Shown in pieces: positions 1 through 7,450 of a stretch of DNA of 34,143 nucleotides. A program made the position numbers and the translations under genes. The first letter of the stretch is position 1; every line of letters begins with the position of its first letter. Source of the stretch: Planctomycetota bacterium (GTDB lineage Bacteria; Planctomycetota; Planctomycetia; Planctomycetales; Planctomycetaceae); the NCBI GenBank assembly GCA_027624335.1, contig JAQBWV010000047.1, positions 1 to 34,143 of the forward strand. The letters are read 5' to 3'. Under the pieces are notes generated by a model. That model was given only the letters and a program-made list of their open reading frames with translations. It made no database searches and was not told the DNA's origin.

Positions 1-2
1 AC

Positions 3-80
3 GTCGGCGAGTTCGACAACAACGCTCTGGCCATCGAAACGTCCGTACTGGCAGCCCTGGCAACCCTGAACGGCTTCTGA
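3..80 (+). CDS. C-terminal end of an unknown protein (5' partial)
   Basis: An open frame enters from the left edge and ends at TGA 78-80. It gives 25 residues ending LAALATLNGF. Codon use looks coding (GC-rich third positions), and no other frame is open through the edge in a convincing way. The fragment is too short to assign to a family. The rest of the gene lies to the left of the window. Confidence 0.5.
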   Translation, partial: VGEFDNNALAIETSVLAALATLNGF

Positions 81-308
81 TTCCAGGAAGCTTCAAACTT
101 CGGAGGGTGGCCCCGACCATTCGTGGTTGGGTGCCTCATTCACAGGATGCCTCACCGTCAGCTGGCGATGAAAACAGAACGACGTGCTTTGGCTCGAATC
201 CGCACGAGCGACCATCCGGGCACTCTGCGAACCGTCCGTTCCCAGCGGGCCACCCAGCCGGCACGAAATCCGGCACGGTACACGTCGGAATGTGGTGGAA
301 TGGGGGCA

Positions 309-354
309 CCAAAAGAAAGAACCCCTCGAAATTCCTTTGAATTCCGAAGGGTTC
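309..354 (-). terminator. Rho-independent terminator of the tRNA-Leu gene
   Basis: Read on the minus strand, positions 354-319 form a near-perfect 16-bp hairpin (arms 354-339 and 334-319, loop of four bases) with only G-T or single-base irregularities. A T-rich tail (TTTCTTTTGG) follows at 318-309. It starts about 22 bases past the 3' end of the tRNA, as expected for a dedicated tRNA terminator. Confidence 0.8.
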
Positions 355-376
355 CAATCTGTTCTTTTTGAACCAG

Positions 377-462
377 TACCCAAGAGAGGACTTGAACCTC
401 CACGGGAGTTGAATCCCACTAGGACCTGAACCTAGCGCGTCTGCCAATTCCGCCACTTGGGC
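377..462 (-). tRNA. tRNA-Leu (anticodon CAG)
   Basis: The minus strand folds as an 86-nt class II tRNA. The acceptor is GCCCAAG paired with CTTGGGT (first pair G-U), the D-arm contains GGCGGAATTGGCAGAC, and the anticodon stem is CTAGG/CCTAG around the loop TTCAGGT, giving anticodon CAG. A long variable arm (GTGGGATTCAACTCCCG region) is typical of leucine tRNAs, and the T-arm loop is GTTCAAGTC. CCA is not encoded; the base after the acceptor is A followed by CTGG. Open frames reading through this locus on both strands are artefacts. Confidence 0.95.
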
Positions 463-659
463 TCGCGATTGCGACGGGGCAGAATAGAGACTGGCGAATG
501 CCCGAACAAGTCGTAGGACGTCGATTTCTGCGTCTCACGCTGGTCGCAAGTTCGGTTGTTCCGGATGGAATATATGAATCGGATTTCGGGGGAGCTCTGG
601 GCGGGCGGGGCACTCAGGACTGTGGAGCAAGTGTGTTACTTTGCCAGCAGGAGCCTGCC

Positions 660-1613
660 CTACGAAATTGTGGCTGCGGTTTGATCGTGCTCTGAGGCCA
701 TTTCGCCGGCGTGGTAGCTGGAGCGGACGAACGGGCCGCTGGCTACCATCGAGAAGCCAAGGGCTCGTACCCGGTCGCCGACTTCGTCGAACTCTTCGGG
801 TGGCAGGTAACGCTCGACAGGCAGATGCCCGCCGGTTGGCTGCAGGTACTGGCCGAGGGTGAGCATGTCGCAGCCGACTGCTCGCAGATCAGCGCAGACT
901 TTCATCAACTCGTCGATCGTTTCGCCAAGTCCCAGCATCACGCCGCTTTTGGTCGGCATGTCCGGAGCTTCTGCTTTCACCTGAGCGAGCAGATTAAGCG
1001 TTCTCTGGTATTCCGCGTTGCGCCGCACTCGGTGGTACAGTCGCGGGACTGTTTCTGTGTTGTGGTTGAAGACGTCCGGTCTGGCTGCAATCACTCGACT
1101 GATCGCGTCACGGTTCCCCATGAAGTCGGGGGTGAGAACTTCAACCCTGGCCCCGGTTCGCTCCCTCACTGCCAGAACGCAGTTGTAAAAATGGTCGGCT
1201 CCGCCGTCGGGGAGGTCGTCGCGTGTGACTGAGGTGATGACGACGTATTTCAGACCGAGCCGTTCGGCGGCTTCTGCCACGCGCTCAGGTTCGTCGAGTT
1301 GGACCGTTTCCGTCTTGCCTTTCGGTACTGAGCAGAATCCACATGGCCGCGTGCAGACGTTGCCGAGGATCATGAACGTCGCGGTTTGCTGAGACCAGCA
1401 CTCCGTGCGGTTCGGACACTTGGCGCTTTCGCAGACGGTCTCCAGACGCAGGTCCTGAATGACGCTGTCGGTGTAGTACATGCCCGGTTGCGGGAGCGGG
1501 CGTTTCAGCCAGCGCGGCAGCCTGCGTTTTTCACGCAGAGTGCCGATTGGTGCACTGTCCGTAGCGTTTGTCACGACAGGCAGTGAAAAGTTCAATTCGG
1601 AGCCGTCAAGCAT
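660..1613 (-). CDS. lipA: Lipoyl synthase LipA
   Basis: This radical-SAM enzyme inserts two sulfurs into octanoyl groups bound to lipoyl domains, in the cytoplasm. With the chosen start the protein has 317 residues, a usual LipA length. The auxiliary-cluster motif CESAKCPNRTEC places Cys at 61, 66 and 72. The radical-SAM motif CTRPCGFC places Cys at 87, 91 and 94. The C-terminal RSS motif (297-299) that ligates the auxiliary cluster is present in RSSYHAGE. The frame is open 24 codons further upstream, but that region is the lipB tail. The ATG at 1613-1611 overlaps the lipB stop in the string ATGCTTGA and has AAAGG nine bases upstream, so it is preferred. Translation is probably coupled to lipB. 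Confidence 0.95.
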   Translation of the reverse strand: MLDGSELNFSLPVVTNATDSAPIGTLREKRRLPRWLKRPLPQPGMYYTDSVIQDLRLETVCESAKCPNRTECWSQQTATFMILGNVCTRPCGFCSVPKGKTETVQLDEPERVAEAAERLGLKYVVITSVTRDDLPDGGADHFYNCVLAVRERTGARVEVLTPDFMGNRDAISRVIAARPDVFNHNTETVPRLYHRVRRNAEYQRTLNLLAQVKAEAPDMPTKSGVMLGLGETIDELMKVCADLRAVGCDMLTLGQYLQPTGGHLPVERYLPPEEFDEVGDRVRALGFSMVASGPFVRSSYHAGEMASEHDQTAATIS

Positions 1614-2358
1614 TCTGCATGACCTTTCGCCATGTCCGCTGCAGCAGGGGGTGGCCGGTGTAGGGGTGGGTTTCTGTGTAGTCAAACTGGTCGGACAGAT
1701 GCCGCATTAACGCTTCCCGGACCTTGTGCATAGGCACCGGCTCCATCCGCTGCATGGATAGCGAAGCGATGTTTGTTCGGTCGATCGTCGAGCGGACCAG
1801 CCGAACCGTGTCCATGACCGGCGACACGTTAAGAAACAAACCGTGAGACGACACTCCGTCGCGGACCGATGCACCAATCCAGGAAAACTGCCCGCAGCGG
1901 CAGGTGGTACCCAGAGGTGTGTCGATCGCCTGCGACGTGACACGTTGTTCGGCGGCGGTTGCCAGGAGGGAATTCAGAAGTTTCTGTTGAAATTCCGCGA
2001 GTCCGCAGCCCAGCCGCTCTAATGGGAGAATCGGGTAAGCGGCGATCTGTCCGGGAGCATGGACCAGCGTGCCGCCGCTGCGGTCCACGCGGCGGATTTC
2101 CATCATGCGCGAGGTGAAGTCTCTTGTGTCGACAGGCAGGTCGGTCACTCGGCCATCACGACCGACGGATACCATCGGCGGATGCTCGCAGATAATCAGA
2201 GCACCCAGGCGGTCTGTTCGGCTGGAAACTTCATCAATGAGTCGGTCCTGCAGAAACATAGCCGCATCGAAATCCACCGTACCCAGCAGATAGACCTCAA
2301 GCGCCGCCGATGTTCGGCCTTGCGAAGTCCAGACGCTGCTTCTGGTGAATGCTGACAT
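1606..2358 (-). CDS. lipB: LipB-family octanoyltransferase homologue lacking the catalytic Lys/Cys
   Basis: The protein (250 residues) has the BPL/LplA/LipB fold signatures: CEHPPMVSVGRDG (57-69), RSGGTLVHAPGQ (93-104, equivalent to RGGQVTYHGPGQ of E. coli LipB) and SHGLFLNV (171-178). Canonical LipB moves octanoyl from acyl-carrier protein to lipoyl domains using a Cys-Lys dyad. Aligned by eye to E. coli LipB from the HGL motif, the Lys (KICSLG) is Gln157 and the Cys (NPCG) is Thr191, with Ser190 beside it. Both catalytic residues therefore appear to be missing. The overlap with lipA still supports a role in lipoate synthesis. The ATG at 2358 lacks a clear ribosome-binding site. The N-terminal ~20 residues look unstructured and the start could lie slightly downstream. 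Confidence 0.8.
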   Translation of the reverse strand: MSAFTRSSVWTSQGRTSAALEVYLLGTVDFDAAMFLQDRLIDEVSSRTDRLGALIICEHPPMVSVGRDGRVTDLPVDTRDFTSRMMEIRRVDRSGGTLVHAPGQIAAYPILPLERLGCGLAEFQQKLLNSLLATAAEQRVTSQAIDTPLGTTCRCGQFSWIGASVRDGVSSHGLFLNVSPVMDTVRLVRSTIDRTNIASLSMQRMEPVPMHKVREALMRHLSDQFDYTETHPYTGHPLLQRTWRKVMQNA

Positions 2359-2625
2359 GTGCGAATCGATGAGCTGAAGATCCGGAAGTGATTACGTTGC
2401 AGAACTCTGCATTCGAAAGACTGACGCTGAGGGGGAAGACTCGTTTCAGGATGGCTGATTCACGTGATTCAGTCATGTGGAGTTCCCATGGAAACCGGTG
2501 TCGCGAGGGCGGGCACGCGGTGATGGTGCCCCGCTGTATCTTCGACGCTGCCCATTGTACGGTCGCTCCATCACTCCAACAATCAGCGATTGTTCGGAGA
2601 CTTGAACCGGCAGAATTTTCTGGAA

Positions 2626-3324
2626 TTACCAGTGGAGCGGTTTGTCGGGATTTACGTCCCACCGCGAGTCGATTTCTGAATTCCCTTCCGGAACGACAGC
2701 AGGCCCGATTCCGGCTGTTTCGATCGTGTCGCCTGCCGGGGATCTGGTTGCTTTGATTCCGGCAATCCGGAGAAAATTCCTCAGGAGTTCGTGCCCCATG
2801 TGAGTGAGAATAGACTCGGGGTGAAACTGAACTCCGAAGACGGAGTGCTGGCGATGCTGCAGTGCCATAATCAGATTGTCGTCCGTTCGCGAAGTCACCT
2901 GCAGTTCGTCCGGCAGTGAATCCTCATCGACGACGAGTGAATGGTACCTCGTGACTCGCAGCGGGCTCGGCAGTCCGTCGAACAGTCTTCGACCGTCATG
3001 AGTCACCAGCGATGTTCGACCATGGATCGGCCTGGGGGCTCGGACGATGTCGGCGCCAAGAGCTGCGGCGATGGACTGATGGCCGAGGCACACGCCGAGT
3101 ATCGGAATAGTGTCGGCAGCCTTCCGAACCAGCTCGACGCAAATGCCGGCTTCGGCGGGAGTACATGGGCCGGGAGAGAGGATGATGGCATCAGGCTGCA
3201 GGGTGATGACTTCAGAAACCGAAACGGCGTCGTTGCGTACGACTTTCGCTTCGACACCCAGCTCGGTCACGTACCGGGCAAGGTTGAAGACAAAGCTGTC
3301 GTAGTTGTCGATCAGCAGAATCAT
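2626..3324 (-). CDS. pabA: Aminodeoxychorismate synthase component II (glutamine amidotransferase)
   Basis: This class I glutamine amidotransferase makes ammonia from glutamine for aminodeoxychorismate (or anthranilate) synthase. The start MILLIDNYDSFVFNLARY is the classic PabA/TrpG N-terminus, so the ATG at 3324 is chosen over the longer frame. The nucleophile Cys79 is in GVCLGHQ, and the His/Glu of the triad are in FHPES (His168, Glu170). The core is followed by about 40 extra C-terminal residues rich in Pro, Asp and Glu that are not part of the domain. It lies 99 bases downstream of pabB on the same strand, which favours the folate (pab) role. PabA/TrpG proteins are often shared between pathways, so a dual role is possible. 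Confidence 0.9.
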   Translation of the reverse strand: MILLIDNYDSFVFNLARYVTELGVEAKVVRNDAVSVSEVITLQPDAIILSPGPCTPAEAGICVELVRKAADTIPILGVCLGHQSIAAALGADIVRAPRPIHGRTSLVTHDGRRLFDGLPSPLRVTRYHSLVVDEDSLPDELQVTSRTDDNLIMALQHRQHSVFGVQFHPESILTHMGHELLRNFLRIAGIKATRSPAGDTIETAGIGPAVVPEGNSEIDSRWDVNPDKPLHW

Positions 3325-3423
3325 GCGGTGAGCGATTTCACTTAACTCAGGACACCTGGGAAAGCCGTTCAAAGTCGGATTAAGCGTTTTTTCGTCGATT
3401 TACTTTTCCAGCGTTTATTGCAG

Positions 3424-4950
3424 CTAGTTTTTCAGACGCTGGCATAGCCCGGCCTGCTGGAGTGCTCGCAGCATGCCTGCTGCTTTGTGGAGTGTTTCCT
3501 CGTATTCAGCGATCGGATCCGACTGTGCGACGATGCCACCACCAACCGAGCATTGAACCCAGCCTCGCCGGCACACGAACGATCGGATCAGGATGCTGCT
3601 GTCGAGTGTGCCATCGAAACCGGCATAGAACAGGCTCCCACAATAGGGGCCTCGGACTGTCGGCTCCAGTTCCGAGATGATCTCCATGGCTCGGACTTTT
3701 GGTGCGCCGGTAATCGATCCACCAGGAAACGTCGCTGCCAGCAGCGACCATACGTCATGCCTGGCAGTTTCTGAAGCATCGCCGTCCTGCAGTGTTCCAC
3801 GAACTTCAGACACAAGATGCTGCACCGTTTCGTAGGTTTCGACGACGCAGAGTTCAGGAACGGAAATTGATCCAGGCTTGCACACTCGGGACAGGTCGTT
3901 GCGGAGCAGGTCGACAATCATCACGTTTTCGGCAACGTCTTTCTCACTTTGCCGCAGCTCGTCACGCGTGAACAGATCAGCTTCCGGAGCAGTCCTGCGC
4001 TGTCGAGTTCCTTTGATCGGTCGCGTTTCAACGACACCGTCTTCAACTCGCAGAAAGCGTTCAGGTGATGCAGAAACGATCGCCCAATCGTCGTGAGCGA
4101 AGAAGCCGGCGAACGGCGCCGGGTTACAATGTTTCAGCGTGTGATACAGCTCGGTCGGCGGCAGATCGCAACGGGCCAGCAATCGTTGTGAAACGTTGGC
4201 CTGAAAGATGTCGCCCGCATGAATGTACTCGATGACACGCTCGACTGTTTTCAGATACTCGTCGCGTGAGAAATCGCTGGTGACGCCGCCCCATCCGGAA
4301 AGCGGGTACTGAGTTGATAGTTGGTCCGGTGCGAGGCTGCGTACGAAGGCATCCGATTTAATTGCCATATGCGCCGGTTGATTGCTGGTAGCGTCGAGCT
4401 TCGCGAGCACCTCTTGAACCCTCGCCGTTGCTCGCGTCTGACAGGCGTCGTGATCCGCGTTGTCGAGGATTGAGGCGAGCCCATTCTTATCGCATTGCTC
4501 GATGGCCGGCAGGCCGTGAGACAGGATCCATGCTCGATCCTGGTCGTGATCCCAGGCCAGCACCCAGTCGTAAACTCCGAACCAGGCGTCGGGCAATTGA
4601 AATTCGTCCTTGCCCGTGCGAGCAACTCGCTCCCAGCAACCACCGAGTTCGTAACAAAGAACACCTGCAACTCCGCCCTGAAAGGGTGGCAGGTCGGGAA
4701 TGCGATGCAGCTCGAACCGTTCATTCAGTTCAGACAGTGATTCGCGGACCGCCGCGAAGGGGTCGCTGCCAAACGTTGCCTGCTGAATCTCGAAACTGAC
4801 CAGCGGGCCAGCGGTCAGGAACGAATATCGACCGAGTCGGCCTTGCTGCAAAGCACTGTCAAAGAGCACAAGACCCGGAGTACCTGCGAATATGCGTAAC
4901 ACGTCCGCAGGCTCCGGAACAGATTTCAGCTCTTCAACGACGGGAACCAC
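3424..4950 (-). CDS. pabB: Aminodeoxychorismate synthase component I
   Basis: The enzyme converts chorismate plus ammonia to 4-amino-4-deoxychorismate, a folate precursor. The protein has 508 residues, with an anthranilate-synthase-I-type N-terminal domain (about 1-200) and the chorismate-binding domain (about 228-500). PIKGT (311-315) carries the PabB-specific Lys, where TrpE has PIAGT. GGSITGAPK (410-418) is also the PabB form. The only plausible start is GTG at 4950-4948, because the frame has no early ATG. This start lies inside the last codons of the upstream repeat-protein gene, a 17-base overlap, so translation may be coupled. pabA follows 99 bases downstream. No pabC (lyase) gene is seen in the window. 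Confidence 0.93.
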   Translation of the reverse strand: MVPVVEELKSVPEPADVLRIFAGTPGLVLFDSALQQGRLGRYSFLTAGPLVSFEIQQATFGSDPFAAVRESLSELNERFELHRIPDLPPFQGGVAGVLCYELGGCWERVARTGKDEFQLPDAWFGVYDWVLAWDHDQDRAWILSHGLPAIEQCDKNGLASILDNADHDACQTRATARVQEVLAKLDATSNQPAHMAIKSDAFVRSLAPDQLSTQYPLSGWGGVTSDFSRDEYLKTVERVIEYIHAGDIFQANVSQRLLARCDLPPTELYHTLKHCNPAPFAGFFAHDDWAIVSASPERFLRVEDGVVETRPIKGTRQRRTAPEADLFTRDELRQSEKDVAENVMIVDLLRNDLSRVCKPGSISVPELCVVETYETVQHLVSEVRGTLQDGDASETARHDVWSLLAATFPGGSITGAPKVRAMEIISELEPTVRGPYCGSLFYAGFDGTLDSSILIRSFVCRRGWVQCSVGGGIVAQSDPIAEYEETLHKAAGMLRALQQAGLCQRLKN

Positions 4951-5938
4951 GAGAGACCGCTTTCGTTCGACCGGACTTTTGCAGCAGAGTCTCGATCGAT
5001 CGGTACATCGCGAGAAGGCCTCCGCCGAAGTTGTTTTTCAAGTCGACTCGCCGAACCCGACTCCAGTCTTCGAGTTTTCGAATCTTCAGCTGCTTCTCCA
5101 ACCAGTCGAGATACCGTTCGCGATTTGCTTTCTTCTGCCAGAAGCCAACTGGAACGCGAGCGAATTTCCATTCGAGCCAGTTATGGTCGGGATAACAGTC
5201 CATCGCTGCGGCCAGCGGCGAGCCATTGTAATACTTCATCAGCTGGTTGCCGAAGTGTTGCTCAAACTCCAGTCGGGTGACCCGATACCAGTCGTTCAGT
5301 TTCTTAACGCCCAGGCGTTTGCCAAGCCATTTCAAATAGCGCTGTCGGTTATTTCGGTGATTCCAGAAACCCTTGGGGGTTTTTCCGAACTGCCATTCGT
5401 TCCAGGTTCGCCTGGGGAGGTACGCCTTCACCGCAGCTGAGATCGTGCTGTCGTAATGCAGCAGGAACGCGCCGCCCTTGTGCTCGCGAAAGTCACGGTT
5501 CGTAATTCTGTACCAGCCGTCCGGCTCGTTGATGCCTGACTGCTCCCCGAGCCATTTCATGTAGCGCTGATGGTTCGATCGGTTTGCCCAGAACGATCTC
5601 GGGCACGTCACGAACAGCCATTCCTTCCAGTCATGATCTGGAAAGGTGCTGATGACCGCGGTGACTGACGAACTGCCCCAGCAGTACACAAGTGCGCCGC
5701 TGCCTCGGTTGGTTTTGAAGTCGTTCGTCTGAATTCTGTAGTAGTCGTCGAGTCGTCGATAACCAAGTTTCTGTCCCAGCCAGAGCAGGTACGTCCGCTG
5801 GTTATCCGGGGACTGCCAGAAACCAGCCGGAACGGGACCGTCCAGCCAGACGGCATCCTGTGTCGGAATCTTTCTGGCGAGAGGATTACTGGATCGTACC
5901 CTCACCTTGTCGGCTGGCTTCTTCGGTGTTGTTGACAT
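4934..5938 (-). CDS. Trp-rich tandem-repeat protein of unknown function
   Basis: The protein (334 residues) is built almost entirely of four repeats of about 74 residues: roughly 37-110, 112-184, 187-259 and 262-325 (the last one shortened). Each repeat reads approximately P-x-G-F-W, N-x-x-R-Y-x-x-W-L-G, a hydrophobic-Gly turn, D-W/Y-Y-R-(I/V), D/E-F, G-x-x-L, a short Ser-rich helix, and P-D-H-x-W-x-E-W-x-F. There is no signal peptide or membrane segment, the protein is basic, and the N-terminal ~35 residues are Lys/Arg/Pro-rich. I do not recognise a named domain; the style resembles Trp-rich repeats I recall from algal and fungal proteins, but that is weak memory. Its 3' end overlaps the pabB start by 17 bases, so the two are likely co-transcribed. 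Confidence 0.85.
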   Translation of the reverse strand: MSTTPKKPADKVRVRSSNPLARKIPTQDAVWLDGPVPAGFWQSPDNQRTYLLWLGQKLGYRRLDDYYRIQTNDFKTNRGSGALVYCWGSSSVTAVISTFPDHDWKEWLFVTCPRSFWANRSNHQRYMKWLGEQSGINEPDGWYRITNRDFREHKGGAFLLHYDSTISAAVKAYLPRRTWNEWQFGKTPKGFWNHRNNRQRYLKWLGKRLGVKKLNDWYRVTRLEFEQHFGNQLMKYYNGSPLAAAMDCYPDHNWLEWKFARVPVGFWQKKANRERYLDWLEKQLKIRKLEDWSRVRRVDLKNNFGGGLLAMYRSIETLLQKSGRTKAVSRGSRR

Positions 5939-6319
5939 GTTTTGCCCGCATGTTTGTGTCCGCTGAAACCGTTGGATGTCGAACTCGCGGCGCTGAATGA
6001 AGTTGTCGCCATCAAGTTTCGGACTTCTGCTGAATCTGCCGGGGGGGAATCATGAGCGCAGACGAAGCAGCCGAAGTTCGAGACGGCATCCTACGGTGGC
6101 CTCGTCGACCCGTAAAGAAGTGCGGGTCACGCGAAACAAAGTCGTCCCACTTCATTCGTTACAACTCGCAAAACAGGATCAGCGTTGTTGCCGATCGATT
6201 GCCAGGATTGAAGGCAATCGGTAGACCTTCCGCGTCCTTCTCGAAACCGTCTCAACGCAGTCGACTGACGTCGGCGGGCTCGAATTGAACACTCACATTC
6301 AACGTCAGGAACGAACTTC
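5939..6319. other. Divergent intergenic region
   Basis: This 381-bp gap lies between the minus-strand repeat protein and the plus-strand beta-propeller gene, so it must carry promoters for both. I see no clear sigma-70 pair, hairpin or repeat. One small open frame begins at ATG 6052 after a G-rich stretch and runs to 6288 (78 residues). Its composition is low in hydrophobics and it matches nothing I recognise, so it is not called as a gene. Confidence 0.4.
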
Positions 6320-7450
6320 ATGTCGCTACTTACTGTCGAGCTGGAACAGCGTTTGACGAACCTCGCCAATGCTCTCGTCGATCAGCAGCGAGCACGCACG
6401 ATCGTTCCAGCTCAGCAGCCGTTGACCGGATTCTGGTTCGGGGGAGGCAACACGATTCAGGATGTGGACGGATCCCTGCACGTCGTTGGTCGGTATCGCA
6501 ATCATGGAGATTCGCGAACTGGCGTGGCGGCGGGTGAGCGAGGTCTCGAACTGGCCGTCTTCACCTCGCGTGACGGTGGAGACGTCTGGGAGAAATCGCT
6601 GAGCTTCTCGAAGTCGGACCTCAATGCTGGCTCACGAAAGGTGCTTTCCATCGAAGGCAGCGCTCTGCGACGTTTGGCCAACGGCTATGAACTTTACGTC
6701 TCGACCGAAAAGGACGGTGTTGGTTATCCAGCAGGGTTCGGCGAGTACCTCAAACCGGGAACCGGCGTCTGGACGATCGAGCGATTGGCTGCCGAAACGA
6801 TTGAAGGTCTGAAAGATTCACCAATCGAGACCGTTGTAGAATGCGAAGATCTTCGCTGGTTGCACGTCAAGGATCCTTTTCTGTACGAGCGGGCGAAGGG
6901 AAATCTGAACCTGCTGTTCTGCAGTCATCCGTTCAGTTGGTCGAGTTCGAATACTGGCTTTCGCGCGTCACCGTACAGCGGACAAGGTCGCATTTCGAAA
7001 ACGCCCTCATTCGACCCGGCGGTGTACGATTTCTTTCCTCGCGGCACCACCTGGGATGTTGCGATGACTCGCGGAACCTGCGTGCTGGATGTTCCAACAG
7101 TCGGAGCGTTTGCTGAGCTGGATGTCAGCCTGTTCTTCTATGACGGCGGCGAGTCGCTGCGGGATCTGGATGAGCATTCCACCGCCGTGAAGCGACCGCG
7201 AGGTTACTCATGCGAAGAACTCGGCGGCGTGGCCTACATCCAGAATGGAAGCTTTGAACATGTCGAGCGGCTGTCAAAGTATCTTCCGCAATTCATCAGC
7301 CCGTACGGAACCGGTTGCAGCCGGTATGTCGATGTGCTCCTAACCGACGCCGGCCTGATGGCCACCTGGCAGCAGTCGCAGGATGATCGGTCACAGCCAC
7401 TGGTCATGCACCAGTTGAGTCACCAGGACGTTGCTGCGATCCTGAGTTAG
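6320..7450 (+). CDS. Cytoplasmic beta-propeller protein, sialidase/glycosidase-like
   Basis: The protein has 376 residues. The ATG at 6320 is preceded by AGGA nine bases upstream. The sequence has the look of five-bladed glycosidase propellers (GH43/GH32/GH130/sialidase-like): GFWFGGGNTIQDVDGSLHVVG at the start of blade 1, repeated Asp-box-like FTSRDGGDVWEK (about 82-93), and Trp-His-Val-Lys-Asp-Pro-type segments (LRWLHVKDPFLYE) typical of blades carrying catalytic acids. No signal peptide is visible, which is unusual for planctomycete glycosidases and points to a cytoplasmic substrate such as an imported oligosaccharide. The exact activity cannot be assigned. It converges on the porin gene at its 3' end. 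Confidence 0.75.
   Translation: MSLLTVELEQRLTNLANALVDQQRARTIVPAQQPLTGFWFGGGNTIQDVDGSLHVVGRYRNHGDSRTGVAAGERGLELAVFTSRDGGDVWEKSLSFSKSDLNAGSRKVLSIEGSALRRLANGYELYVSTEKDGVGYPAGFGEYLKPGTGVWTIERLAAETIEGLKDSPIETVVECEDLRWLHVKDPFLYERAKGNLNLLFCSHPFSWSSSNTGFRASPYSGQGRISKTPSFDPAVYDFFPRGTTWDVAMTRGTCVLDVPTVGAFAELDVSLFFYDGGESLRDLDEHSTAVKRPRGYSCEELGGVAYIQNGSFEHVERLSKYLPQFISPYGTGCSRYVDVLLTDAGLMATWQQSQDDRSQPLVMHQLSHQDVAAILS

Noticed and set aside
93-456. Overlapping open frames on both strands across the tRNA-Leu region
   Set aside because: They read through the tRNA and its terminator; one translation beginning MAELADALGSG is typical of mis-translated tRNA-Leu.
2297-2662. 121-codon minus-strand frame between lipB and pabA
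   Set aside because: It overlaps the starts and ends of two certain genes, matches no family and has no ribosome-binding site.
6052-6288. 78-codon plus-strand frame after a run of Gs
   Set aside because: The upstream G-run could act as a ribosome-binding site, but the sequence is Arg/Ser-rich without hydrophobic core or family resemblance.
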